Of a DNA stretch of 64,000 nucleotides, positions 43,772 through 54,990 are shown in pieces. Each line of letters begins with the position of its first letter. The stretch's first letter is position 1. The translations under genes and the position numbers were made by a program. Below the pieces are notes generated by a model, which saw only the letters and a list, made by a program, of their open reading frames with translations, searched no databases and had not been told where the DNA came from. Origin of the DNA: Meconema thalassinum (Eukaryota; Arthropoda; Insecta; Orthoptera; Tettigoniidae); contig OX336388.2 of NCBI GenBank assembly GCA_946902985.2, positions 1,390,244,223-1,390,308,222 on the forward strand. Direction: 5' to 3'.

Positions 43772-46700
43772 TGCCCCCGTAATTGAATTATGTAGAGACC
43801 ACGGTGGCTATATTTGAAATTATAAGGAAAGTTATGGTTGTCATAGTTATGACGTGGGTAGTCATGACGTAAGCACGGATGACGTAAATGTTATGCCGGC
43901 AGGCTACTTGAGCTGAGATTCTCAGTGACGTCAGCATTTAGTCGAGAATGTTCCAAGATTTACGACGCAGTCGCCGGAAACGAGGAATTCTGCTGAGAAA
44001 GAAACTATGCTATTGGAGGAGAGGCATGAACCAATCAACGATAGTTTAAAGGAAGACGGAGATTGCTGAAACTATGGTATTTTTATTACTTGTGGAATGC
44101 AGAATTGTGGAAATCCTTTTGCAGTAAAGGCATTGATTTGGAATTTTGGTGAAATTTATTTTCAGTTTTTGAATTTTGAAAATCCGTCATGTATTAACGA
44201 AGTTGGAAGTTTTAGCGATGACGTAGTATCACGCTTTGGAAGGGATGGTAACGCCCCTCGTGAAGTTAATAAAAGGGCTTGCGCAGAAGAGAGGAGCCCC
44301 TTTCGTTCTCTGATCATTCTGAGATCTCATTCTCAGAGCCTCGAAGTATAATTGTGAAAGTTCTTTTCTTATACATTCATTATAGTGAGACGTCGAAGTG
44401 AACAGCAGTGAAAAGAATCGTCTTTATAACGTGTGGCGAGGCCACTATATTAACGAGATACAAGTCAAACTAGGTGAAGTTGAAACGGACCTTAGAAAGC
44501 TTCTACAAGTTTAGCTTCGAACAGTTAGCGGTCTCCGATAAGCTAATTGCATTGTGCAGTGCTACATGCAGTTATAGAGAAAAGCTGAACAATTTCGACC
44601 GATTAGTTCGAAAGATATTAGCAGTTTTATACGACTGAGAAAAGTGATTATCTCGCCACAAGAGACGCACTTTAGTATAGCCAGAATCAACGCAACGGCT
44701 GACGCTGCGAGTGGAATAGAAAGACTTCAGATTGCTTGGTTACACAACGATACAGTATAATGGAGCAATTGAATACGGCAGTTTGTTCTTCTAACACTAC
44801 AACCGAAGAGCAGATGGAAGGCTAAGGAGCTTATTGCAATTGGGACATACTTCAACGGAGTAAGATAGCGACATGGAACTTCGCTAATTGCTATTCCACA
44901 CAAGCGAACATGCGGTGAATACCATCTACACCCATGTTTCGTAATTAAAGGCTGAATACCATCGAACAGCCATAGAAACAATTTCATACTCTGAATATGA
45001 ATAATTTCTTCGGAAATTTCTACAAAACTTCATGGCGATTGTCTACTGGAACTTCAGGGAATTTTTCAAGAGAGGTCAGGGTGGACCCGACTCACAAAGA
45101 AGATTATTGCCGGAAGGATGTCTATTCGTCTTCAAGGAGCAGAGCGATTCACGGAGAAGGAAGCAGTTCGATTCTCTGAGGGTGCTATTTCCTATTTCGA
45201 GGATGGAGCTCAACTTTAACGTGGTGAAATGGCTCCATCAGCAGTCTTCTTTGGGGAATTTTCCTCTGGAACATCAATCGGCAGATAAGGTAGTCGTGAA
45301 CGTTTATTGTATTTGAGTATATTAATGATGTTTGAGCAACCATTTTTCCCATATTTTTATCCTCATGTTTTTGCCCTATTTTCTTGTTGAGATTCATATT
45401 CTCAGTACACCTTGATGAGTTTTGCATTTTTCGACGATTTATTAAGACATTGTTATGTCATGGGCATAGTTAATGATTTTGAATCAGTTGAGACTGATAT
45501 TTAGAATTTTCAGTAATTAATATTTTTGTAGTCACGATTTGACTGTAAGTTAATGATTTTTAATGGCAGATTTAAATTCAGACAGCGTGTCATTTTATTA
45601 AAGTAATTCTACCCCAGTTTAATTACTTTGACCAATTTTCTGTCATCATCAAGAAGGAAGAACATTTAAATGATTTTAGAGCGTTAAAATCTCTTACATT
45701 GTCGACGATCTTGGAAATACTAGTCGTTATTTGTATTGATTGCAACACAGACATTTATCGTCAGTTATGAATGAACATTGCATTATAGACACTTTTGTGA
45801 AAGAGTAACTTTAATAATGAATTATTGAATGCATTAAAGTCAAGAACTTTTGTTAGGAGTTTTTCTCAATTAGAGATTTATATAACGATGTTTGCATTCC
45901 CCAGTCTAATTGGATTCTATTCGACTATTTTGCATTTTTGTCGCACTTTATTTGAAGATAGTATTTTCATACTACAATTTCTGTTAAGATGTTAATCTTA
46001 AATTTTGATAGACCAGACAGGCGTATATAAGCGTATTCACTATTAAATTTGTTTGTGATTGGCAAGTTTTGACTTCAGTTCGGTTCATGAATGAAATCCA
46101 CGAAGGTTATAGAAAAACAGTTTTGAAACAAGTAATGATTATAAAAAATTTTAAGTGGAACTATGAATGTATAATCGCTAGTGCAGCGCGTGTTGAAAGT
46201 CGCTGAGATATAATGCCCTTGAATATGAAGGAAGTTCCCACAGGAATAAATGTTAAAGAATTATTTGTGGAAGTTTTGTAAGTTATGTGGAAGTTTAATA
46301 CCATATAGATTAATATATGATGATTTTGGGCATATTTTTAATGCAGTTTGTGCATTAACTTGTTAGCGAAGGATTTTCCGCTGGAGTAAGATTGTCATAG
46401 TTCGTTGAAAATAAATCAAGTGATTTACTGTTATAATTAACACGAGTTTTGAAAGAATTTGAGATAAGATTTTGAATGAAGGTTGCCGTCACAAATCATT
46501 ATTAAAACCTTTATTAAACCAGATTGTGACATTAACATGTATAACTAACCTTCATTGGTCGATTATATTAAACAAGATTATGAAAATTACCAACCGAATG
46601 AACATGTGGTCAATGTATTTCTGAAATTAATAATTTAAACAAAGTTAAATGTTAATATTGTAAATAATTGCTGTAAATATTTTTGAAATTAATGTAAAAC

Positions 46701-47662
46701 GAGAGTGATGTTAAAGGCGTGCTTATAATATTTTTATTGTCTTTGACAAATATTATAAACAATTTCTAATTGTTAGAAATAATTTATGTGATTTTGTTAT
46801 AAACATTTAAGAGCTAATTATACATTTGGATTGAACTTAACAAGTTTAAGGAATTAACATAATGATCCAATAGGATGTGAGCAAAGTACTTGAAAGATTT
46901 GCGTAAATATAATGTGAGTTGTCTTGTAGACAGTTAAAAGTTTGAGAGAGCGAGCTATACTCTTAAGTAACTTAGCACGTGAGAAGGGAGTGCATTTGAC
47001 TAGTATGCAACAGGTTGGAGGGTAGCTCGCAGCTGGGCCAACATCTGGTTATCAGAGTGAGGTCGTCCACACTCCGGCCTTGCGACTATAAATACCATTC
47101 TCATGTTTATTAAAAGGAAACCAAATGCTCTATATATGTCACACCCTGACGTCCTTTTCCAATCCAATTGTGTTAATAATATTACGTTATTTGGAGCTCT
47201 TGGGAGCTAAAATGTTTTATATCATGTTGTATGATAATTTTTGCAAGTCCTACTGAGGACGTAGTCAGATTGACTTGGGCTACTGATAGCCACGTTGATT
47301 TTGTTGTGTTAGTAAAATCATACCCTTTATTAGAAATAAAGCTTTTGTACAGTTCAAAGTTCTCGTCTTCGTTTTGGTTCATTTTTAAATGTCATGGTGG
47401 AGGTTATTGTGTGAACAGACTTTTAGTGATCCTGTTGTCAACTCAAACCCCGAGATAATTAAGAGGTAAGTAACGGTAAGTATGAACCCCCGTCTATTTT
47501 GGTGTGTTCCACAATGATTTCCTGTGTACTTCTGTGCTCTTATCTCGATAGTATCTGTCAGTGCCATTTTCATTGATGTAGCTGTGCCGGTGCAATTGAC
47601 TATTGGCAATCCGATTGAGGGGGCGGATATCTGACAGCCTACTATCCAGGTAAACGGGGACA
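43772..47662. mobile_element. 3.9-kb insertion with TG...CA ends and GTAC duplication
   Basis: GTAC stands at 43,768-43,771 and again at 47,663-47,666. The inserted sequence begins TGCCCCCGT and ends ACGGGGACA, a short imperfect inverted repeat. Comparison with copy Y (TTTTTAGTTACCTTTTAGTC) shows that removal of this segment restores the older element. TG...CA ends with a 4-bp TSD fit a retroviral-type solo LTR. A TATA-like TTAATAAAAGGGC at about 44,265 with CTGATCATTCTGAG downstream would then be its promoter. The length would be extreme for a solo LTR. Ginger-type DNA transposons also have TGT ends and 4-bp TSDs. No gag, pol or integrase was recognised in it. Confidence 0.7.
44097..47100. 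other. Long non-coding interior of the TG...CA insertion
   Basis: About 3 kb of AT-rich sequence with only short frames and no protein motif. There is no second copy of the first few hundred bases, so this is not an LTR-internal-LTR arrangement. Confidence 0.5.
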
Positions 47663-47772
47663 GTACCTTTTAGTTAATTTTAGTTACCTTTGAATTCAAG
47701 ATACGTCTGCGGTCTGCTCATCACGCGGTGAAGAAAAACGAACAATGAACAGTTTTTAATGAGTTTTTTTAA

Positions 47773-48181
47773 TTTATTGTATGGCTTTTAGTGCCGGGAG
47801 TGTCCAAGGAAATGTTCGGCTCTCCCTGAGTCTGTAGCTGCTTCCAGTGGACACCCTTAGGGTGAGCTACAAGTTCCGTTCAATTTCAAGTTGCTACCAG
47901 ATATCAATGATACCTAGTGGTGAACGTTGGAACTTTGATACAGCGTTCCGACGAAATCTAACCTAACAATTTAGCTTCATACAAGTTTAGTCTGTGGAAG
48001 AATCTTTTACACGCCATAAATCTATGACATGGCACCGCCGGCTTTACTTCCCCTCCGAAGGAAGGCATACTGAAGGATTTTTAACGCTTAAAAAAAAATC
48101 CGACGACTTCGGCCGGGTTTGAACCCGCTATCTTGGGAACAGCAGTTCAGCATGCTACCAACTAAGCCACCGAAGCCGCTT
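47773..48181 (-). mobile_element. SINE-containing insertion in copy Z
   Basis: Absent from copy Y. On the minus strand the head is AAGCGGCTTCGGTGGCTTAG then TTGGTAGC (A box), with B box GCGGGTTCAAACCCGG. The far end holds a module containing TATGGCTTTTAGTGCCGGGA and GTTCGGCTCTCCC, which I associate with other insect SINEs. It may be one composite element or two. Confidence 0.65.
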
Positions 48182-50153
48182 TAAATGAAATTCACATGAT
48201 GTTATGAAAATTTTAAATATAATAAATATATAAGTTACTAAATATTTAATATCCAATGAGTTGTTTCAGCTTATATGACGTCTTGTGCACAATATGTTGT
48301 TATAATTACGGTACCAAGAGGTTGCTCTGCTTTTGACCGTTTGGCGAGATTTCCTTCGTCCCCGCGGTAGGTCGCGAAGAAATGTATGCGATGTTACGCG
48401 ATCGTCACCGAATTCTGTCTTAGCAGACAAATAAGGAGAAATATCGAGATGTTACACGATCGGCGCTGGTCTCAGTTGTTTGACGAGTTTCGCGTAGTTT
48501 TCACGATAGAACACTGAGAAAAATCGTGATTTAGATAATCAGTGTCACTTTTAGTCATTCGACCAGATTTCCATTGTCCTTGCGGTCGGGCACAAGAAAA
48601 TATAGCATTATTACACAATCGGCGCCACTTGCTGTCCGTTTGACAAGAATACAGTTGTCCTCGTCATTGAATGCGGAGAAATATCGCGATGTATCGCAAT
48701 CGCTGCCGCTCTCGGCCGTTTTAAGTTGTCCTCGATATATTATGCAATCGTCGCCGCACCCGGCCGTTCAACGATTATCTGCCTGTCTATCTGTCCTGAC
48801 ATAATGGCGGAGGCAAGCTCAAGGTTGGGCATGGTTAAAATTCACGAGTAGTTATGAACATGTTGTTCGGTTGGCGCCGTGATTCCCCTTGTCCCTACGT
48901 TGTGGTTGGGAGTTCATCAGTTCAGGGTGGATCACGAGGAGGAATTAGTATTTCGATGCTACGTAGGCTGTCATTTTTAAGTGGGTTGATGCACTTCTTG
49001 CTCCCCGCACGCTTTAAGTATACGGTCTCGGGAAAAGTAGCAAGTAGTTTTCATTATGGGTGCCCAATCACCTTTGACAGGATTCCCGCAATCCTCGTGG
49101 TCACAAGTTCATGATAGGGGACGGGTTTTATGATTTTACGCAACTGACTTCGATCTCGGTCCGTTTGACGAGATTCCCGCAGGCAAGTCGTGCGTTCAGC
49201 CGGCCGTCTTGAGGATGCGATTTTGGAGGATGAACGTTCGACGTAGGCCCGGTATCGAATATTACGAATTATTCTGAGTGGATTGCATGAATAATACAAG
49301 AGGGCAGGTTTTATTTTGACTGAGAACCACGAATTATCCGCAAGTTATCGAAATAATCAGTTAGATTATACATCCGATGGAACGAAAGTTCGAAGGAAAA
49401 ATAGACTTATAACGGAATTTCGAATTAACCATACTGGATGTCGCATTTACTAGACATATTTTTAAATACCAGTAAGTTATATGTATTTTGAAGATTTTTT
49501 TGCATTTTTTCGAAACGGTAAAATTTCGCAAGATTGTGACATTAAATTATTTCGAGTTATTTCTGGACTTCAATTTGACATAGTTTCCAAATAACAGAAA
49601 TGAGAGATTTCTTTTTAGTTTCGGAAGTAATAGCGAACAAACGTCTTGCGAAAAGTCAGGTTTCCTAATACAGCAACACAGAAAAATATTTCACACGAAT
49701 CTTAAGTCTTCTTGATGTCGAAAATATACGGTGAACCGATGTATACCACTCAAGGTATCCTCAGTATGTATTTCCTTGAGGTCAGGCACGGGGAAATATA
49801 GCAATAGGTACGGCGCCTCTTGCGTGAAACTCGCTCCATCGCAATCTCTGAGCCTAGCGGCTCGAGTTTAAATGATGATTTAACACACCTTCAGAAAATT
49901 TTCGTTACCCGTTAGTAAAATTCGTTACTTTCGTTACCGGTAGACACACTGTTTATCCATGAAATGTAACTTAGATTAATGGTTTTCATTATGTTTTAGA
50001 AGCTCTAGTAACAATCACAAGTAGTAAAAAGTAAATAAAAAAACGTTTCTTTAATGCCCAGATTTTGGGCGCTTAAAATTGCTTTGGGCAAATGCCCATT
50101 TATGGATGTCCTGCCCACTGGGCATTTGCCCGGCCCACATCACTAGTGTCGAA

Positions 50154-51296
50154 TCACCATATTTTATGGAGAACGACTTATCCAGAAGTACACATGAAAG
50201 GGAGTAGCCAAGCAAAAATAGGTTGAGGCAAAGGTTGCTCTTATGTGAGACTGTATGCTGTAAACACCGCAGAGTGTCTGACAACCTAGCTCACGTTCAA
50301 AAACCATAATTAAGGAGGAAATTCACTACAAACGTTAGGAATCACCGACATAGATCTAAGATGCATCTGTAACATTTCAGAAATGTTACACGATCCATGT
50401 TTTCGTGTCTTCTTCGTGTTAGAAGCAAAAGTACAACATACATAATTGTTATTGGCCGTAGGAAGGATACAAGATTTATGCTGGACCCCACCTTCAGATG
50501 TGAAGTAACCATCGGCATAACAAGACAGGTCGTTTAGAGCAAACGATAGGCTTCCGAGAGAATTGAAAGCTTGTGGTACGTTTCGAATAAGGGAAAGAAA
50601 CAACAACATTTTCTAATCACTTATCAAGTTAGGGTATGCCTAACTTAAGTATAAATAGCATAATTTTGCTATCAATGAATCCATTCAATAATAGAGAATT
50701 GATCTGCAATGTACTTGGGAACAGTATGAGATGTAGTCAATTGGTATCCAATAACATTTTATTGCTAATAATAATAGTCGAATAATAATAATATGAAGAG
50801 AAGAACGGCTTTGAGAAATCCAGCCGGGGCAGGCTGGCCGCGTGCGTGCGCCTGACCTGAAGAGTTCCAGCGTAGACAGTGCTAACAGTGTGCGCCTGGG
50901 TCATATGGCCCTCAAAGCACTTGCCTGGCTTGCAGGGTACCACGCCATACTATACACAGCTCACTCGCACACGTACTCTCATCGGGGCAGGAGATGGCAG
51001 TTAAACACGCTGCGACGGGGTGCGGGGGATCTTCCAGTACGCATGCGCGGTCCACCTATTCCTAACTTAAATATATCGGCTTCCTGCTTGTCAATGGTTA
51101 TTATTGCAGCAGACGACACGCAGCCAGTGAAAGAAGGAATGTGCTGAGTGAGTGAAACAAGTAGTGACCAATTGAATGTTTTTGGAATGTGCGATACGCA
51201 GTGAGCGGGAAGACCTACGCAGTTCAAACCCGACCGCCATCTCCTGGCGCGATATCAGTAGCTAGCGGCAGGCGGGGAGAGGCAAGGACATGACGT
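50154..51296. repeat. Inverted-duplication arm, block matching 8,168-8,995
   Basis: GAACGACTTATCCAGAAGTA, GAAATGTTACACGATCCATG and CAGCGTAGACAGTG match the reverse complement of the first arm, up to GGCGGGGAGAGGCAAGGACATGACGTCA-like sequence at the far end. It contains about 255 bp (roughly 50,976-51,262) missing from arm A. Frames open here (50,310-50,609) are not preserved in the other arm, so I do not call a gene. Confidence 0.8.
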
Positions 51297-51689
51297 CACT
51301 CGCTTGTGGCTTACTTCTCCGACTGTCCGTAAGGGTGCAGCAGGATAGAACATACTATACCCATTAGCTATGCAGGGCCCTGCTACTCAGTATCTGAGTC
51401 CTATCCTACTCGCGCAATTGTACCTGCCAACGAAGCAGCCTGACGTGTGACACAAGTAAACTAAGAATAGTTCCCATCTCGACTGCCGGCAATCAATTCG
51501 TGAAAGGGTAATAACAAATAGTTGAAAAACAATCAAGATAGTAAATTTCACATTTATTGATGTTTCGATTTTCCAGGATATCTCGAGATGAACAAATAAC
51601 CAAACTGCTTAGCCTTATTCAGCGAGTGAAGCTTTAGTGGCCATTAGAATAATGAATGTGTTTTATGAAGCTAGGGGAGGGAGCAGTGG

Positions 51690-52230
51690 AATTGAAACTG
51701 AAATAATGAACATGAATGTAATTTAGAAAGTGTGTATTGGGCAAATTAGAGAGCATAGTAAAGGAAAAGCAAGGAGGTAATGTATATAAAGTGTACTATG
51801 TACCCATATTAACTTACGCACCTGAGACTTGGACCCTGACAAGCAGGCAAGAGATTAGAATCCAAGCCAGTGAAATGAAATTCCGAAGAAGTATGATAGG
51901 TAAGACAAGGAAAGACAGAGTGAGGAATGAAGATGTTAGGAAGGAAGTTGGGATGGGAAAACTAAATGAGAGAATTGAGAAGAATGAACTAAGGTGGTTT
52001 GGACATGTAAAGAGGATGGAGGAAAATAGAATACCAAGACAGACGCTGGAGACCAAGTACAAGGGTAAGACCTAGAACAAGGTGGATCGATTCAGTGAAG
52101 AACAGGGTGAGAAAAAGAAATCTGGACTGGGACAAGATCGTGGAAGAAGAATTGTGGAAGGAAAGAGGAACTTGGAGAAGTGCCATAAATACCCTGACCT
52201 GGCAGGGGCCGGATAAGGGGAAATGATGAT
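51690..52230 (+). pseudogene. Non-LTR retrotransposon C-terminus
   Basis: The frame reads VYYVPILTYAPETWTLTSRQ, then IQASEMKFRRSMIGKTRKDR, ELRWFGHVKRMEENRIPRQT and a basic stretch. After a frameshift near 52,070 come RPRTRWIDSVKNRVRKRNLD and WDKIVEEELWKERGTWRSA. This is the conserved region after the reverse transcriptase in endonuclease-reverse transcriptase elements. Only the last ~180 codons remain, with no TSD identified. Confidence 0.75.
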
Positions 52231-52265
52231 GAGTAAAATGATCAATTACTTCCCTCCTAAGTAAA

Positions 52266-52431
52266 GATGTTTGGCAAGTACTACAACTGTTCTTATTGTA
52301 GTAATAATTGTTCATGCAAGTTTCAAAGTGAGCATATAAAATATGGCTGATGTTTGGCAAGTACTACAACTGTTCTTATTGTAGTAATAATTGTTCAAGT
52401 AAGTTTCAAAGTGAGCATACAAAATATGGCT
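52266..52431. repeat. 83-bp tandem duplication
   Basis: GATGTTTGGCAAGTACTACA through AAATATGGCT occurs twice with a period of 83 bp (starts near 52,266 and 52,349), differing at only about three bases. It is a recent local duplication. Confidence 0.85.
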
Positions 52432-53190
52432 AATTCAGTTTAGTTCTTTTTCATTTTCCACCTAACTTGACTGAAAAGTTGATTCTATTTTATGATACTT
52501 GTTTATAACTACATAATTAGTAAAGTCAGATGGATATCATTCCAACAAAGTTCCACTGTATTAGGAAAGACCACCAATAGTTTTTGAGGCATGCAATTGA
52601 GTTCCTTTTATTCAGTAAATAACACATTAAAGAACAGAACATGTTTCCCCCCAATCAATTTTACATTCAAAGCTGTTACTGACCTTCTGTTAGTCTCGCC
52701 CTCCCTCCTGTAGGCTGGCATAATATCGTTGAACAGCCAGCACAGACAACTACACTTTGTGCATGACTAAACACAGTTGTAATCTTGTAACAACCTGAAA
52801 GGAATTAAATGTATACAGTAGTCATAATTGCAAATTAAATATAAAAATGTTATGAAAGATTTTGTGGCAATGTCAGTTCAAGGAAACTAGTATATTCAGC
52901 ACAACACATAATATACTTCAGTATTCAGCAGGGTTGGAAAGTAAGATAGCTTTCTCCTTCTGTAGTCCATACCAAATAAATACTTTTAATCACATGTAAT
53001 TTTTATTTATTTATGCATGTCCCAGTAATTGAGATTATACTGCATTGGCCAACAGAAAAGTTGCAATATCAATAGGAGAATAACACGCTTCTTTTTAAAT
53101 TGAGAATCTAGGATGCAGCTACTTTTAAGAGCAACAAAGTAATGAAAGTAATTCCTTTTTAAGATGGAGAAATCAATGTTACTGATACTC
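52432..53190. other. No gene recognised
   Basis: AT-rich, without motif-bearing frames or repeats that I can see. Confidence 0.4.
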
Positions 53191-53267
53191 AGCAATTTTT
53201 CTAGGTTTATGCCACGTCTTGTGTGAGGTTTCGCCTAGGACACCAAGCTGGCTCATCAGAGGGTTCT

Positions 53268-53697
53268 TGGTGTCCGTGCCCGGACTCCCACAGAAGTAGC
53301 GAACTGCGCGCTACCTCCCTTCAATTAAGCGCTATTGCGCCTCTGTAGTTTGAGCTAAAAGCTCAAGCAGTCCTCACCTCCCTATGAAGGCTTCAAAAAA
53401 TGGTATATTGGCCTTCACTGCCAGTGAATTAAAACTGAGCAAATTTTTCTAGGTTTGCTCCGTGCCTTGGGTGGGATTTCACTTAGAACATCAAGCTGGC
53501 TCATCAGCGGGCCGCGTCCGGCACAAACCTAGAAAAATTGCCAAGTTTCCAATATATACCATCTTTTTGGAAGCCTTCATAGGGAGATGAGGACTGCTTG
53601 AGCCTTTAGCTCTCGCAGCGAAGAGGTGCAGGTGCGCTTCATAAAAAGGGAGGTAGCACGCAGTTCGCTACTGCTGCTGGGGTCCGGGCGCAGACAC
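53268..53697. repeat. Inverted repeat with ~145-bp arms
   Basis: Left arm 53,268-53,411 (GCGCGCTACCTCCC, CAAGCAGTCCTCACCTCCCT, ATGAAGGCTTC) is matched in reverse by 53,550-53,697 (GAAGCCTTCAT, AGGGAGATGAGGACTGCTTG, GGGAGGTAGCACGCAG). TTTTTCTAGGTTT also occurs at 53,197 and 53,445 and, reversed, at 53,524. This looks like two or three copies of one short element in opposite orientations. Confidence 0.75.
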
Positions 53698-54213
53698 TAG
53701 TGCATGTAGTTAGGAGTTAAGATAAGAGAGCATGCAGCCTTACTACTTGAAATTACCTTGGAAAACCATAGAAAATCACTTCTAAGTTGGCGAAAGTAGG
53801 ATGCAAACCCACCACTCACCTCAAGTGTCCACTAGAGTCTGACTAACATTGTACCAGGAATAAAATTCTTAATGACATGAGCTGGGAATTGGCAGTCTTT
53901 ATGGAAATCTGTTAATAATCTTTGGGAACAGTTTTCAATGAATGGAGTAGGAAAAATGGCAATGAACAAGAGGCATTTCCAAACAATGCAATATATTTGC
54001 CCTCACAATGGTATCCTCATCTTGTCGTGATGTGGGGGCTTGAGAGCCCAAATGATCCTGCGAGCTATACCGGCGGAAGCGTGAGTTCGTGGTAGGGCCT
54101 CCCATGCCGGACAGGTCAAAGGTGATGGGTCAGACAAAGAGGGATACCCTGGTCCTCCAGGTTGGGGGTTGATCATGGGGCTAACAACCCAATATCGAAA
54201 AAAATAGTCTGTT

Positions 54214-54990
54214 ATGAAACTCCAATACAATAATAGCCGGACTGATGATAATGATAAACTACCTATGCAAGGAAAAGGAAAATGTAAACGGAAAAATGAT
54301 ATGTACATAGTAACCTGGAATGTGAGAACATTGAACAAACCTGGAGCGTTGAAGGGCCTTAAGGAAGAGATGGAGAAATATAGTATAGGAGTGGCAGCGA
54401 TCCAAGAGACCAAATGGAGAGGAGATGGTATATTGAGAAGTGATAACCATACAATAATGTATAGTGGAGGCGACAGTGGAAGAATAGGTGGCACAGGTTT
54501 CTTCGTGGTTAATAGATATAAAACAGCAGTACTGAAGTTTAAGCCTGTAAATGAAAGGATATGTACTTCGAGAATGAAGGCATGATTCTTTAATATCGCC
54601 TTTATATGTGTATATGCCCCCACAGAAGAGGATGAGGATGAGGTGAAAGACACGTTCTACAGTCAGCTTGAACAGGAACTCGAGGGTATAGCAAGGCAAG
54701 ATGTAAAAATCGTGTTAGGTGATTTCAATGCGAAGGTGGGAAAAGAAGAAGCATTTAGAGAGACGGCAGGAAAGGAAAGTCTGCATGAGGTATCAATAAT
54801 GGACAGAGACTCATCGACTTTGCCATGGGAAATGAAATGATTGTGAAAAGTACATGGCTTCAGAGAAAGAATATAAGGAAAGTAACGTGGTGCTCACGAG
54901 ATGGAACCACATTCAACCAAATTGACCATGTGGTAATTGATAGAAGACACGCATCTGATATACTCGAAGTTGATAGTTGTCGAGGAGCTG
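54214..54990 (+). pseudogene. Endonuclease domain of the 54-kb retrotransposon
   Basis: The first frame has YIVTWNVRTLNKPGALKGLK (endonuclease motif WNVR) and AAIQETKWRG, whose Glu is the expected metal ligand. A stop at 54,585 follows FKPVNERICTSRMKA. In later frames come FICVYAPTEEDEDE, IVLGDFNAKVGKEE (GDFN motif) and FNQIDHVVID, the D-H catalytic end. All key motifs of an APE-like endonuclease, which nicks target DNA to prime reverse transcription, are thus still readable but split over at least three frames. Confidence 0.88.

Larger units (their letters stand above)
43722..49951. mobile_element. CAGGGTGTCTAC-type DNA transposon, copy Z, interrupted
   Basis: The left end CAGGGTGTCTACTGTAAGG at 43,722 and the right end GGTAGACACACTG at 49,951 are flanked by TTTAT (43,717-43,721 and 49,952-49,956). 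The first 50 bp and 47,663-49,951 match copy Y in order, with the 80-bp internal units again present from about 48,430. It is interrupted by the TG...CA element (43,772-47,662) and by a SINE-containing segment (47,773-48,181). No transposase was seen. Confidence 0.85.
38509..50145 (-). mobile_element. hAT transposon expanded by nested insertions
   Basis: The ends are TAGTGATGT at 38,509 and ACATCACTA at 50,145, flanked by the exact 8-bp duplication GTGTCGAA (38,501-38,508 and 50,146-50,153). Removing it restores the inverted arm. Subterminal GGGCATTTGCCC/TGGGCATTT motifs occur near both ends (40,690-40,745 and 50,062-50,130). A hAT-type transposase C-terminus on the minus strand (42,877-43,580) confirms the class. 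The bulk of its 11.6 kb is insertions: a non-LTR copy (38,541), another non-LTR copy (41,400), a SINE (43,039) and the large Z element (43,722-49,951). Confidence 0.88.

Noticed and set aside
50310..50609. 99-aa minus-strand frame in the inverted arm
   Set aside because: The same sequence in arm A (8,509-8,850) is broken by frame changes and the substitutions show no sign of coding constraint, so it is not a preserved gene.
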